A DNA stretch of 64,000 nt from Cyanidium caldarium (GCA_026184775.1 JANCYW010000001.1:372001-436000); one strand, 5' to 3'. Positions 54,395 through 64,000 are shown, counted from the first letter of the stretch. Notes: generated by a model from the letters alone, not told the origin. Numbers and translations: made by a program.

Positions 54395-54895
54395 ATGGAG
54401 TCAGATTCCAGCCTCGAAACAGGCGAAGAGCGGTATTTGTTACGACCGGCAGGTCTGCCACGAGTGCTGCAGCAGATTTGCACGGAGGGCGTGCAGTTGG
54501 CCGCGCTGCTGAACCCTGACGGCACGCTGCTGGCTGCGGCTGCGGCCGATGCGCCCACGTCCGCCACGGCCGCCGCTGAGGACGACATGAGCACCGACAA
54601 GGGTCAAGGGGACGCGCGGCGCTTCCAGGCGCTGATGCTGGGCAAGCTGGTGGGCGCGGTGGCCAGCAACTCATGGCTCACCTACGAGCAGCTGGACTCG
54701 GAGGTGCGCACCCTCTACTTGCGCTTTCCGTGCGGTGCTGTGTCGATCGCGCCAGTGTCGCAACTGCTGCTGTGTCTGCTGGCGTCACCGCAAGTGCCGT
54801 GTGCGGCTTTGCGGGCACGACACCGAGCAGTGCAGGAGTATCTGTCGGAGCCGCTCGAACGGTTGTACGCGCAGGTGGAGGAGCACCCCGCCTAG
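54395..54895 (+). CDS. LAMTOR2: LAMTOR2/p14 homologue (Ragulator roadblock subunit)
   Basis: A 166-residue roadblock/LC7 protein close to animal LAMTOR2 (p14): LLRPAGLPRVLQQICTEGV, ALLNPDGTLLAAA, GAVASNSWLTYEQ, CGAVSIAPVSQLLLCLLAS and AVQEYLSEPLERLYAQV match the animal blocks in order (LRPKALTQVLSQ, LLLNNEGSLLAY, AAIASNIWAAYD, GRVAITRVANLLLCMYA, ALVQYLEEPLTQV). An insert of about 25 residues separates the first two and last three blocks. LAMTOR2 forms a heterodimer with LAMTOR3 in Ragulator; a LAMTOR3-like gene is at 44971. The start is the ATG at 54395 (MESDSSLETG). It converges with XPD. Confidence 0.87.
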   Translation: MESDSSLETGEERYLLRPAGLPRVLQQICTEGVQLAALLNPDGTLLAAAAADAPTSATAAAEDDMSTDKGQGDARRFQALMLGKLVGAVASNSWLTYEQLDSEVRTLYLRFPCGAVSIAPVSQLLLCLLASPQVPCAALRARHRAVQEYLSEPLERLYAQVEEHPA

Positions 54896-54963
54896 TCGCG
54901 GAGCGACGCACCGCCGTCGGAACAGCACAACGCGGCGCCGTGTCCACTCCCCAAGGCATTCCA

Positions 54964-56897
54964 TCACAACAGCGGTTGCGCCATGTGTAGCAGAAACTGC
55001 CGCGCGAAATGCAGTGCCGACTCCACGTCCACCCCGATGTACGCGTCCAGGATGAACTGCGAGATCCAGCGCGGCAGTTTCTGCAGCTGCGACGGACGGG
55101 CATATCGCCGGTCGGCGAACACCATAATGCCATAGTCGCGTTTGTTGCGTATCACCCGGCCGACGCACTGCGCTGCCTGCCGCATGGCGTCGAAGATGAG
55201 AAAGTCGTCTTCGCGGATGCGGTACTGCTCGTGCAGAAACGCCAACCGCGCCCGCAGGATGCGCGACTCGCTGTACTGGAAGGGCACACCGAACAGCAGC
55301 ACGCAGCGGCCGTAGTGTCCGTCAAAGTCGATGCCCTCGGCGGCCTTGCCGCGCGCCACCGACAGCAGGACCGCGCCGCGTCCGGCATCGCAGGCGACGC
55401 GAAAGTTGCACAGCGCCGCGTTGGCCTCCAGCGCGTCCGGCGTCTCGATGAACACCAGTTTGGTGTGGCGCACGCGCTCCAGCATCCCGGTGGCGATCCA
55501 CGCGCTGAGCACGCCCTGCAGAAACTCGTAGCTGGGGAAGAAGCACACCACCCCATCGGGCACCGCCGCGGCCATGCGCAGCAGCAGTTCGCCGTAGTTG
55601 CGCGCGATGGACGGCTCGCTGCGCAGGCTATACTGCGAGCTGAGCAGCGTCTGATCGCTGCCGCGGGTGACGATCAGCGGACAGATACACTCGCGTTGCA
55701 GCGACATGGGGAACGATTCGGCCACCGAGGCGCGGAAGCTCAGCATGCGCGGATACACCCACAGCGGGCTGAGCGTGCCCGAGGTGATGATCACGCACTG
55801 GAACTTGTCGAACACGGGTTTCACCGCCAGCGAGGCGTCCAAGCAGGCCAGGTGCAGCACCCGCTCCTCAGGTTCGTTGAGCACCACAAAACCGGCGGGA
55901 TACGTGCCGATGAGCGAGCAGAATTCGGCCACTTTCTGCAGCGGCAGAAACGCCGTCCAGTCGCTCAGCTCCAGCGTCCACAGCAGCGACACCAGTCGCT
56001 CGCTGACAAAGCGCAGCGCGCGCGGCTCGTGTCGGGTCTCGGCACAGAGGCGGGCGCGGAATCCCAGCGGCGACTGCTGCCGCGCCACGCTGTCGCCACT
56101 GGTCTCCGGCCGCAGAAACTGCAGCGCGGCGCGCAGAAACGCCAGAAAGTCGTCGGCTTTGCGGAATTCGTTGCCCGGCAGCGAATCCGCCAACGCATCG
56201 TGATCGCGGCCGTCGGTGGCCTGTATTACGGGCGCGGCCAGTTCGCGCTCCGCCAGGCGCTGCTCGGCAGCCGACAACCCGCGCATCAACCGTTCGTATG
56301 CGCGCGACAGCCGCCGCGCCCCGGCGCGCTTCACCTCCAACAACCGGCCCGCCAACGCATTCAGGTTGCGCGTGGCCTGTTCCAGCAGCCGCTCGCTCAC
56401 GTCGATGCTCAGCGCCTCGATGCACACGTTGTCGATGTTGTGCGCCTCGTCGAACACCACCACCGAAGCCTCCCCGAAACCGCTGCTGACCACGCGCGCC
56501 ACCCGCGGATCGATCAGGTACTGGTAGCTGAATACCACCACCTGCGCCAGGGCGATGCAGCGGCGGGCCAGAAAGTACGGACACCAGTGGCGGCGGCGGC
56601 CGAGTTCGCGCAGATCCTGCAGCGTGTACACGCCGCCGGCAGGCAGGATAAAGTCGCGCCCGGTGCCCTGCTCCAGCTCCTCGTAGAATTCACACAGCGC
56701 GGGGGCGGTGCTGCGGTCGCCGTCGATGCCATCGCCGGCGTCACGTTGCACGGCCGCGCTGGCGGCAGCAGCCCGCTCCCGCACCCAACTGGCGGTGCGC
56801 GCGCGACACCCGCTATCCACGCCTTTGCTGCACCGCAACACCTCCTCGTTGATGCACAGGTGATTGCGCGACGCCAGACCCAAACTGAGCAACGACG

Positions 56898-56929
<32 letters not shown>

Positions 56930-57237
56930 CCGTCCTTGGCGGCGGCGGCAGCAGCGTTGCCTCGCACCAGCAACCGCAACTCCTGCAGCACCTTCTCCAT
57001 CTCCTCCACGGTGCGCGTGCAGTACACCAGCCGACGATATCGCGACGGGTGCCGCCTCAGGTACGCCACCACCAAGCTGAGGATGGTGACCGTCTTGCCG
57101 GTGCCCGATGGCATCTCAAACAGGCCGTGCCCGCCGCCGTCCAACACCCGCTTCAGCGCGTGCATGTACTGCCGCTGCTCGGCGTACAGCGACGGGTACG
57201 GAAACTCCACCGCCAGGTCCTCGATGTCGACCAACAT
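54964..57237 (-). CDS. XPD: XPD/Rad3 DNA helicase of TFIIH
   Basis: A 757-residue 5'-3' helicase of TFIIH used in nucleotide excision repair and transcription initiation. The N-terminus (FPYPSLYAEQRQYMHALKR) and Walker A MPSGTGKT (42-49) are canonical. The four iron-sulphur cysteines are Cys128, Cys144, Cys182 and Cys219 (HLCIN, GCRART, LCEFYEE, HWCPYFLAR); DEAH is at 263-266. Motifs IV-VI follow (VVCFFPSYEFLQGVL, VARGKAAEGIDF, QCVGRVIRNKRDYGIM). Compared with human XPD there is an Ala/Asp-rich insertion at about 95-115 with a poly-Asp run, and a longer spacing between the second and third Cys. Confidence 0.96.
56896..56927 (-). repeat. (GAC)n coding repeat (poly-Asp) in XPD
   Basis: A run of GTC triplets on the plus strand, read as consecutive Asp codons between helicase motif Ia and the first iron-sulphur cysteine of XPD. 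Confidence 0.75.
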
Positions 57238-57490
57238 GACGGAGGGAGCAGGTGGTGGCGGGAGGAGCTACGAAAGTAGAGCGCATGTCCGCGGCACTGA
57301 CGTGCTCTAATTAGCGTACCAAGACGTCCGCAAACGGACAACGGACAAGCGACACACGTTCCGCAAGCAGTCAGGTTCCCACCGCCGGGGCCGAGGGGCG
57401 CGGAGATGCTCGGCGAGCGGTGCGTCCCCACCACTGCGGAACGCTCGTATGCTCCTCATACTGCAGCGTATGCACCAGTTCATTGAGTGT

Positions 57491-59467
57491 TTAGGGACGC
57501 ACAACCTCTTTGTCGGTATGCGGCACTGCCGACGGCGGTGTCGATGCTTCATCCTCCTCTTCCTCCACCACCCGGGTGATGGCGCCCTGGCTGGCCGGCT
57601 GCACCAACCGTCGATACTTGGCGAGCAGGCCGCTGGCCGGTTTGTGCACCGGCTTCCAGGCGGCCCGCCGTCGGTCCCATTCGTCGGCCGACCAGCCTAT
57701 CACCGATACGGTGCGCTCGACGGTGTCAATGGCGATGGTGTCGCCCTCGCGCAGCAGCCCGAGCGGGCCGCCGCGATACGCCTCCGGGCACACGTGGCCG
57801 ACCATGATACCGTGGCTGCCGCCGCTGAAGCGCCCGTCGGTGACCAGTGCGACGTCGGCGCCGAGACCGCGGCCCACCAGCGCCGCGCTCGGCGACAGCA
57901 TCTCCGGGCAGCCAGGCGCACCGGCCGGCCCCACGTACCGTATCACCACGACGTCGTTCTTGTGGATGTGGCCGCCGAGGATGGCGTCCAGCGCCGCCTC
58001 TTCCGAGTCGAACACGCGCGCCGGCCCTGCGTGGCGCTGCAGCGACTTGCCGCTGAGTTTGATGACCGCGCCCTCGGGCGCCAGATTGCCCTTGAGGATG
58101 AGGATGTGGCGCGCGGGCGGGGCGTACGGCGCCTGTACCGGCAGCAGCACATCCTGGCCGGCGGGCAGCTCGGCAGGCACGTCGGCCAGATTCTCCTCCA
58201 CCGTCTTGCCGGTGCAGGTGAGGCAGTCGCCGTGCAAGTACCCGTGCGCCAGCAAGTGCTTCATCAGCACCGGAACGCCGCCGATGCGGTCCAGGTCGGC
58301 CATGACGTACTTGCTGAATGGGCGGAACTGCCCCAGCAGCGGCACCCGCGCGGCGATCTGGTGAAAGTCGTCGATGGTGAGCGGCACTTGCGCCTCGCGC
58401 GCCATGGCCAACACGTGCAGCACCGCGTTGGTGCTGCCGCCCAGCGCCATGGCCACGGTGATGGCATTCTCGAACGCCTTGCGGGTGGCGATCTGGCGCG
58501 CGGTGATGCCGCGCTCCAGGCAGGTGAACAACGCGTCCACCGAGTCACGGCAGTCCTGTCGCTTGTGCTCGGTGACGCGGCCTTCGTAGGTGGCGGCCAC
58601 GTGCCCGGCCGAATAGGGCACTGACAAGCCGAGCGCCACGCCGATGGTGGCCATGGTGTTGGCGGTGAAGGCGCCAGCGCAGGCGCCCGCTCCCGGGCAA
58701 GCGTGCCGCTCGATGTGCAGCAGCTCCTCGTCGGTGATGCGGTTGGCGGAACGTGCACCGATCGCTTCGATCGCCGATACAAAGTCCAGGTTGCGCTGCG
58801 GACCGCCCGGTAAGATGGAGCCGCCGTATAGGAACACGCCGACGGCGTCGTGGCGCAGCATCGGCATCATGGCGCCCGGGATGGTCTTGTCGCAGCCGCC
58901 GATGGTAACGAGGCCGTCGGCGGCATACGCCTCGTGTTGGCACTCGATGCAGTCGGCAATGAGGTCGCGGCTCACCAGCGAGTAGCGCATGCCGGGCGTG
59001 CCCATGGTCTCACCGTCCGACACCACCGGCGTGCCGTGCAGCAGCGGCTTGCCGCCGCGTTGGCGCACGTGCTCGGCGACCACCGCCGCCAGCTCGTCCA
59101 CGTGCGCGTTGCACGGCGTGGCGTTGGTGAAACACGACGTGACGGTGATGAGCGGTTTGCCAAAGTCATCGTCCTTGAAGTCGACGGCGCGGAGCATGGC
59201 GCGCGCTGCGGTGCGGCGGATCCAGTCGGGCGCGCCCGGTCGGGTGCCGGTCAACGCCGCCGACCGCCGTCGGAGGTCGGAATGAGAAGATGAAGTGGGC
59301 GCCGGGCCATCGGTCGCTTGTAGGTGGAACGCGCCGAACGGAGCATTGGGTGCAGAGCTGAAGTGGCGCCGACACTTTGCGGTGAAGGAAAGAGTCGGCC
59401 TCGAGCACCCGCCACGACGCGGTTGCCCCAACCACGACGGCCACTGGGTGAAAGCCACGGGCGCCAT
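57491..59467 (-). CDS. ILVD: dihydroxyacid dehydratase, plastid
   Basis: A 658-residue enzyme of valine, leucine and isoleucine synthesis that dehydrates 2,3-dihydroxy acids. Iron-sulphur ligands: [21 protein letters not shown] and [16 protein letters not shown]. Catalytic C-terminal motifs are [17 protein letters not shown] and [11 protein letters not shown]. The ATG at 59467 gives an N-terminal extension of about 90 residues, [11 protein letters not shown] at the start, with Phe near the N-terminus and few acidic residues, consistent with plastid import. The C-terminus carries an acidic, non-conserved tail (VEEEEDEAS). Confidence 0.95.
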   Translation of the reverse strand: MAPVAFTQWPSWLGQPRRGGCSRPTLSFTAKCRRHFSSAPNAPFGAFHLQATDGPAPTSSSHSDLRRRSAALTGTRPGAPDWIRRTAARAMLRAVDFKDDDFGKPLITVTSCFTNATPCNAHVDELAAVVAEHVRQRGGKPLLHGTPVVSDGETMGTPGMRYSLVSRDLIADCIECQHEAYAADGLVTIGGCDKTIPGAMMPMLRHDAVGVFLYGGSILPGGPQRNLDFVSAIEAIGARSANRITDEELLHIERHACPGAGACAGAFTANTMATIGVALGLSVPYSAGHVAATYEGRVTEHKRQDCRDSVDALFTCLERGITARQIATRKAFENAITVAMALGGSTNAVLHVLAMAREAQVPLTIDDFHQIAARVPLLGQFRPFSKYVMADLDRIGGVPVLMKHLLAHGYLHGDCLTCTGKTVEENLADVPAELPAGQDVLLPVQAPYAPPARHILILKGNLAPEGAVIKLSGKSLQRHAGPARVFDSEEAALDAILGGHIHKNDVVVIRYVGPAGAPGCPEMLSPSAALVGRGLGADVALVTDGRFSGGSHGIMVGHVCPEAYRGGPLGLLREGDTIAIDTVERTVSVIGWSADEWDRRRAAWKPVHKPASGLLAKYRRLVQPASQGAITRVVEEEEDEASTPPSAVPHTDKEVVRP

Positions 59468-59870
59468 GGTCGTATACGGATCGTTGTCTAATGTCTAGTA
59501 CGCCTCGATCAGCACAAACCTGGTACAGCGGCCCTGAATGAGACTTGGTCGTCTCGTTACGCACCGCGGTGAGCCGAATGCCTCGTCCACGCGATACGCC
59601 GGGCGCCGCCGTCCGCCGAGGACAGGGACATGCCCTCCGCGAGCGAGCTGCCCGCACGCACGAACAGCGAGGTAGTGTTTCTGTGACAGGGCATGACAAG
59701 GAGCTGCCGGGAAGACGGGAAGCATGGCAGTGGCCATGCCGGTAAAGGCGGCTCGGCGTGCGCGGGAGCAGATATTTAGGAACGGATGCACGACGGGGAG
59801 ACGCGACGCTACCATCTCCTCCAAAGCTTCGCGTGCATCGTCCTGATTCCAACTCGGCGCGACTCGCTTC
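59468..59870. other. intergenic region between DHAD and ribosomal P1
   Basis: About 400 bases between two minus-strand genes: promoter of the dehydratase and 3' end of P1. No gene is evident. Confidence 0.4.
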
Positions 59871-60215
59871 CTAGTCGAACAGACCAAAGCCCAGGTCCTC
59901 GTCGCTCTCCTCCTTCTCCTCCTCCTTCTCCTCTTCCTTGGCGGCGGGCGCAGCGGCCGCAGCGGCGGCGCCGCCGGGTGCTGCAGTCGGAGCCACCGCC
60001 ACCACTGTGGGCGCCTTGCCCACGGACGAGATCAGGTCGCCGAGATCCGCTTTGGCGATGGCTCGCGCAAACATATTGTACCAGAACGCTTCCATGTCCA
60101 CGTTGGCCGCCTCGATCACCGCCCTCAAGTTCTGTGCATTGATCTCCGCCTCCGCATCATGCAGCAGGAGCGCCGCGAGCGCCAGCGCCATCTCGGGTGA
60201 GTCGGCTTCGGCCAT
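59871..60215 (-). CDS. RPP1: 60S acidic ribosomal protein P1
   Basis: A 114-residue stalk protein. The helical N-terminal dimerisation domain is typical of P1 (ALAALLLHDAEAEINAQNLR, VDMEAFWYNMFARAI), followed by an Ala/Pro hinge and the invariant acidic C-terminus ESDEDLGFGLFD that binds elongation factors. P1 rather than P2 is shown by the start of the domain and the FWYNMFARAI block. The frame is open upstream to 60401, but the family N-terminus is at the ATG at 60215. Confidence 0.95.
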   Translation of the reverse strand: MAEADSPEMALALAALLLHDAEAEINAQNLRAVIEAANVDMEAFWYNMFARAIAKADLGDLISSVGKAPTVVAVAPTAAPGGAAAAAAAPAAKEEEKEEEKEESDEDLGFGLFD

Positions 60216-60767
60216 GACGGGTCGAGAGAGGGTGCGAACGGGGTACAAGAGGCGGCGAGTGGGAACGCGAGGCAATCGAGGCAGCGGCGCGCGCCGACGA
60301 TGCCAGCGGCGCAGGCGATATGTAACGCGCGTGACAGAATTGGGAGCTGAAAAAGTGAGGGTACCTCGGCTCATGGGAGGTTTGGCACGCCCACAGGACA
60401 TCCATCAAGCAGATGCCTCCGTCTGGAATAGACCGAGACGCGATTCGGTAGACTCGACGCAAACAGTGGCATGCAACACCGCTCCTCCCCACGCCCTGAA
60501 CGTCCCATTCTTGCTGATCTTCTCTCTGCCTCGACCGATGTCCTCGCATCCATCACCGACTCTGCACCTCCATCCTCACGGATCCTATTCTACTGCCCGC
60601 ACCCTAGCCCTATCCCTCTGCCATGCACGCTCCGCTCATCGGCCTGCACGCCGCACACGTTCGCCGTCGCGATGCGCATCGGCAGCCGCGACCGAGCCGT
60701 CCTCGCGCTGCGCTTCTCGCCCCCGTTCACGAAAGAGCCACTGCGCAACTCCCGCTCCCTCTCCCGA
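60216..60767. other. divergent intergenic region
   Basis: About 550 bases between ribosomal P1 and the acyltransferase. The acyltransferase frame is open here from ATGs at 60471 and 60672, so part may be coding. Otherwise presumably two promoters. Confidence 0.4.
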
Positions 60768-62474
60768 ATGGTGATCACCACCCACAGCATGCTCCGAGTG
60801 AACTGGTTGTCCCTGTTGTTGGCGATAGAGACGTGGGCGCAGCCGTTTATGGGGCGGCTCGATGCATGGGCTACGCAGTACCTCCGCATGCCGCCGTGGT
60901 TTTACGCGTTGGTGGAGCGGGCGGCGTCGAGCGGCGTGGCGTCGGAGGCCGAATTACGCTTCCTGGTGTTGTTGCTGTCGGCGTACCTGTTTAGTTTGGG
61001 GTACCGCTTTACTCCATTTAGCTGGGCGCGGCACTTGCTCTCGGTGTACGTGGGCGCGAGCATGGGGCACGCGTTCTGCGGCGTCACCGGCTGGCTCTTT
61101 CCGCTGCTGGCGTGTCTGATCTCTTACGGCATGATGCTGGCGCTAGGGCCGCGCCGGGCGCGGCACGCCGTGTTCGTGTTCAATCTGGTGTTCCTGTTGG
61201 CGTTGCACGCGTACCGGCAACTCACCGATCCGCACGGCTGGCAATTGGACGCCACGTTTATGCAAATGATCGTCACCCAGAAGCTGTCGGCGGTGGCGTA
61301 CAACTACTACGACGGATCGGGCGCCAATCCGGCGCTTACGACGTCGCAGGCGCGCCTGAGCGCGGCACGGCTGCCGTCGCCGCTGGAGACGTTGGCGTTT
61401 GTGTACTTTCCGCCGTCGTTCCTCATGGGACCGACGCTGGAGTACCGCGACTGGTGGCAGAATGTGTACGAATTGTCACCAGTAGACCTGTCCGGGGAGA
61501 GCAGCTCAGCGCACGCAGAGACAACACCACCACCACCGCCATCACCACCACGACCGCTGCGCAAACGACCCACCGTGTGGCAGACGCTGCCGGCGGCGCT
61601 GCAACGGCTGGCGCTGTCGCTCCTGCTGCTCGCGGTGTACCGACTGGACGATATGCTGCTTCCCGTGGCCGCGCTCACGGATCGGGCCTGGTTGGCGGCG
61701 CGTACGCACCGCAACGTGCTGGTGAACTTTCTCTATATGTATGTGTCCTTCTTCGGACTGCGGTGCAAGTATTACTTTGGCTTCAAAATGGCCGAGGGCG
61801 CCATGGTGATGAGTGGCGTTGGCTTTAACGGCTACGTGCTGGAGACGTCGGCATCCGCCGGGGGGCACCGGCCGAGCGCTCGCTGGCGACCGCGCTTCGA
61901 CCGCATCCGCACGATGGATGTGGTCGGGTTCGAGCTGGCCGGCAGTATGCGCGACGCGGCGGACGCCTGGAACAAATCCACGAACCAGTGGCTACGGCGG
62001 TATGTGTACGACCGGCTGCCGCGACGTCACCAGCTGAACCTGTACGGCACCTTTGTGGTGTCGGCCATATGGCACGGCATCGCTCCGGGCTACTATCTCT
62101 TCTTCGTGACCAGCGCCACACTCACCAGCCTGGGACGGCGGTGGCGACGGCTGCTGCAGCGCCGCGGCTGGGATCAGTGCATTGCCCACCATCGCGCGTC
62201 GCGCCTGCTGTACGACGTGCTCGCGCGGGTGTTCACCACGGCGGCACTCAACTATTTCATCATCTCGTTCGTGATGCTCACCTGGGAGCGATCGCGACAA
62301 GTGTGGGCCGTGCTGAACTGGTGGGGACACAAACTGCTGGCTGCCTACTTTGGGATGAGCGTGGTGATGGGTGTGTTGGTGGGGCCGCCCAAGTCGTTAG
62401 CGGCGACCAAGGCGCCGGCAGTGGGCGCTGAAGACGGTCAGCGGGTCGAACGGGGCCGGTCCAAGGCGTTGTGA
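60768..62474 (+). CDS. MBOAT lysophospholipid acyltransferase (LPCAT/ALE1-like)
   Basis: A polytopic ER membrane enzyme of about 568 residues that re-acylates lysophospholipids. MBOAT lysophospholipid acyltransferase blocks: an N-terminal helix pair, FVYFPPSFLMGPTLEYRDW (family FF...LVGP...Y.D), NFLYMYVSFFGLRCKYYFGF, GFNGY, WNKSTNQWLRRYVYDRLP and SAIWHGIAPGYYLFF. The last of these holds the catalytic His; the upstream Asn of WNKSTNQWL is the second active-site residue. A Pro-rich insert lies between the FLMGP block and the next helix. The start is uncertain: ATGs at 60471, 60672, 60768 and 60789 are in frame; 60768 is just before the first hydrophobic helix. Confidence 0.88.
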   Translation: MVITTHSMLRVNWLSLLLAIETWAQPFMGRLDAWATQYLRMPPWFYALVERAASSGVASEAELRFLVLLLSAYLFSLGYRFTPFSWARHLLSVYVGASMGHAFCGVTGWLFPLLACLISYGMMLALGPRRARHAVFVFNLVFLLALHAYRQLTDPHGWQLDATFMQMIVTQKLSAVAYNYYDGSGANPALTTSQARLSAARLPSPLETLAFVYFPPSFLMGPTLEYRDWWQNVYELSPVDLSGESSSAHAETTPPPPPSPPRPLRKRPTVWQTLPAALQRLALSLLLLAVYRLDDMLLPVAALTDRAWLAARTHRNVLVNFLYMYVSFFGLRCKYYFGFKMAEGAMVMSGVGFNGYVLETSASAGGHRPSARWRPRFDRIRTMDVVGFELAGSMRDAADAWNKSTNQWLRRYVYDRLPRRHQLNLYGTFVVSAIWHGIAPGYYLFFVTSATLTSLGRRWRRLLQRRGWDQCIAHHRASRLLYDVLARVFTTAALNYFIISFVMLTWERSRQVWAVLNWWGHKLLAAYFGMSVVMGVLVGPPKSLAATKAPAVGAEDGQRVERGRSKAL

Positions 62475-62832
62475 AGTATGGCAGCTTCATGGTGGAAGTG
62501 GGAACACCGGCCGTTGATGCGATACGCGGTGACGTTGTACCGTCATACGTCTATACGGTAGTGCGAGCGCTCACCACTGCACAACATTCCGCCTCCTTGC
62601 GCGTCCAATCGACGTCGCCGGCCGGCGTCCACGTTCCACGGGCGCCACCCTGAGCGTTGCGTAGTCCGATCAGGCTCGCAGACCGCAGCAACCGCTAACG
62701 TAGGTCGGCGGGCGCATCCCACCGATCATCTCCAGTCATTAAACGCCGTGGCTGGTCAGAGTCTGCACGGGGACGGGTCAACTGCCGGAGAGGTGTTGTG
62801 GTGGGCCACCTGACCAGTTTTCGTCGCATGGC
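62475..62832. other. intergenic region
   Basis: About 360 bases between two plus-strand genes: 3' end of the acyltransferase and promoter of RsfS. No gene is evident. Confidence 0.4.
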
Positions 62833-63606
62833 ATGCAACGCGTTTGGCAGCGGCTGCTGCGATGGACCGGCGAGGCGCAGAGCGGGTTGCGGTGGTCGCA
62901 CAACTATGGTGTCCTGCGTGGAGGCACGGTAGTGCCCGCATCACGAGCTGCTGCCGTTGCTGCCCGAGCCGAACCTCGGCACGATCTGCACCGCTCGCTG
63001 CTGCACGGCGATGCCAACGCAGGCAGGGCGCGACAGACGCCACGGGTCACTGCCCGTCGCCACGGCACGTCCACACGCTCGTCGCGGCAGACAGCACGAC
63101 GGCAACACCAAAGGAGCGCGCCGGGGCCGGAGACGGCCGGTGCCGCCGCCAACTCCACCACCGCCGCCACCTCCGATTCCACCCCGCCGACGCGGCCGAC
63201 GATGCTGCCGCTGCCGCAGTTGGGTGGACGCATACCGCCGGCGCAGGAGATCGCCCGCTGGCTGGAGTCGGAGAATGCGCGCCACGTGGTGGTGCTGGAT
63301 ATCTCCGCCCGAGCCAACTTTACCGACACTTTTGTCATCGCCACCGCTATGACCACCGGTCACGCGTACCGCTTGGCGGACGTCGTGCGCAAAGCACTGA
63401 TGGAGCGCGACGTGACCGTGAACGGGGAGGAGCCGTACATTGAGGGGCGCGAGACCGGCGAGTGGATGCTCATCGACGTTGGCGCCACCGTCGTGCACAT
63501 CATGGTGCCGTGGGCGCGCGAGAGGTACGATCTGGAGCGATTGTGGACCACCGACGAGGAGGACGACGAGGGCGAGGGCAACGGCGGTGAAGAGGAGGAC
63601 CGATGA
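62833..63606 (+). CDS. ribosomal silencing factor RsfS/Iojap (MALSU1-like), organellar
   Basis: A 257-residue protein. The C-terminal 120 residues are the RsfS/DUF143 domain: HVVVLDISARANFTDTFVIA, RLADVVRKALMERDVTVNGE, YIEGRETGEWMLIDVGATVV and HIMVPWARERYDLERLW. RsfS binds ribosomal protein L14 and blocks subunit joining in bacteria, mitochondria and plastids. The long N-terminus starts MQRVWQRLLRWTGEAQ, an amphipathic Arg/Trp helix that suggests mitochondria (MALSU1) more than plastid; dual or plastid targeting is not excluded. The tail is very acidic. Confidence 0.88.
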   Translation: MQRVWQRLLRWTGEAQSGLRWSHNYGVLRGGTVVPASRAAAVAARAEPRHDLHRSLLHGDANAGRARQTPRVTARRHGTSTRSSRQTARRQHQRSAPGPETAGAAANSTTAATSDSTPPTRPTMLPLPQLGGRIPPAQEIARWLESENARHVVVLDISARANFTDTFVIATAMTTGHAYRLADVVRKALMERDVTVNGEEPYIEGRETGEWMLIDVGATVVHIMVPWARERYDLERLWTTDEEDDEGEGNGGEEEDR

Positions 63607-63756
63607 AGGGGACGAGAGGGGGAGGTCCGACGCATGCGGTTTACCTAGAGTTTGTCATTCGTGTCTGCGCGGCGTCCACATCGCCCGCTCGCATCGGTCG
63701 CCACAAGGCGACGCGCTCGGCGCTGGCGTCCGCGTCGCCCCCACTGTCGCCTCCTG

Positions 63757-64000
63757 TCAGATCTCGGTGTACATCGCGGCAGGTCGACTGGCCTCCGCGT
63801 CGGCCGAGCGGGAAAAGTCGTACTGCTGCTGCATATCGTCCACAATCGAGGCAAACTGCCACGCAATAAACAGGGAGACGCAACCGCACACGATCAGCAG
63901 CACCCCGAACCCGTACGCCATCGCCGAGATGCCCAGCGCCAGAAAGCCGGTCACCACCAGCAGCAGGCCGCGGAACTGGAAGCTGGTCAGTTTCGGGTAC
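63757..64000 (-). CDS. partial membrane protein (C-terminal part)
   Basis: An open frame enters from the right edge and ends at 63757, giving the last 80 residues of a protein: YPKLTSFQFRGLLL, two hydrophobic segments (LLVVTGFLALGISAMAYGF and GVLLIVCGCVSLFIAW), then a short polar tail with DDMQQQYDFSRS. The family cannot be fixed from this part; a Golgi TVP15/COPI-associated-type protein is a weak guess. It converges with RsfS. Confidence 0.5.
   Translation of the reverse strand, partial: YPKLTSFQFRGLLLVVTGFLALGISAMAYGFGVLLIVCGCVSLFIAWQFASIVDDMQQQYDFSRSADAEASRPAAMYTEI

Noticed and set aside
55009-57279. A 756-residue open frame on the plus strand, almost exactly opposite XPD
   Set aside because: It mirrors the XPD gene, has no family similarity and is rich in His, Arg and Gln, as expected when GC-rich third codon positions keep the antisense frame open.
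57449-58624. A 391-residue plus-strand frame opposite dihydroxyacid dehydratase
   Set aside because: It lies antisense to a highly conserved enzyme and shows no domain of its own.
1-64000. tRNA, rRNA or transposon sequences
   Set aside because: I looked in the gaps for B-box-like GTTCGA motifs, rRNA-like stretches, terminal repeats and transposase or reverse transcriptase motifs and found none. A covariance-model scan would be more sensitive for small RNAs.

Overview
This window is nuclear DNA of a photosynthetic eukaryote with a very compact, GC-rich and almost intron-free genome. About 45 protein genes, most of them one uninterrupted reading frame, fit into 64 kb. Plastid genes (sedoheptulose-1,7-bisphosphatase, a DUF3177 membrane protein, a DUF1499 lumenal-type protein, a D27-type carotenoid isomerase, trigger factor, dihydroxyacid dehydratase) sit among ordinary eukaryotic genes (26S proteasome RPT1, XPD, ribosomal P1, Derlin, YME1, SNAREs). 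Several plastid presequences carry Phe near the N-terminus, as is usual in red algae. Together with the density and lack of introns this best fits a red alga of the Cyanidiophyceae, possibly a small-genome relative of Cyanidium or Cyanidioschyzon. That placement is inference; a small-genome green or secondary alga is not excluded.

Layout. 1-8 kb: a partial membrane protein, a coiled-coil protein, SBPase, a SNAP-25-like SNARE, a D27-like isomerase and a DUF3177 plastid protein. 8-18 kb: a TRIP12/UPL3-type HECT ubiquitin ligase, an RHD3/Sey1-like large GTPase without membrane anchors, and a MutL endonuclease-type mismatch repair protein. 17.9-24.0 kb: a secretory-pathway neighbourhood with a head-to-head pair of DXD glycosyltransferases, a DUF1499 protein, a head-to-head pair of small membrane-anchored paralogues that I cannot place in any known family, and a GT90 glycosyltransferase. 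24-28 kb: GID/CTLH ligase subunit RMD5, adenylate kinase 6 and a plant-type phosphofructokinase. 28.4-31.7 kb: a tandem array of four secreted fasciclin-domain proteins. 32-45 kb: plastid trigger factor, an OXLD1-like protein, a DUF3228 protein, P5C reductase, Derlin, a METTL21-like methyltransferase, a mitochondrial-type membrane protein, RING-less Nse1, a RING-H2 ligase, a metallophosphoesterase and a folate/FAD/NAD-type carrier. 45-64 kb: LAMTOR3-like protein, GIP1-like UBA protein, YME1, a TRAPP subunit, RPT1, MYCBP, a CBM20-like protein, LAMTOR2, XPD, dihydroxyacid dehydratase, ribosomal P1, an MBOAT acyltransferase, RsfS/Iojap, and a partial membrane protein at the right edge.

The strongest candidates for something undescribed are: (1) the 147- and 144-residue paralogue pair at 21.3-22.5 kb, with three cysteines at identical spacing and an N-terminal membrane anchor, lying inside a glycosyltransferase cluster; (2) the fasciclin array, in which three genes encode exactly 175 residues with aligned N-glycosylation sites, while the fourth has lost every site and gained a 16-residue repeat tail; (3) homologues of both halves of the Ragulator LAMTOR2-LAMTOR3 dimer. 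I see no rRNA, tRNA, CRISPR array, transposon or virus-derived element. Start codons are assigned to ATG only; where the N-terminus is a weakly conserved targeting peptide the start is uncertain.
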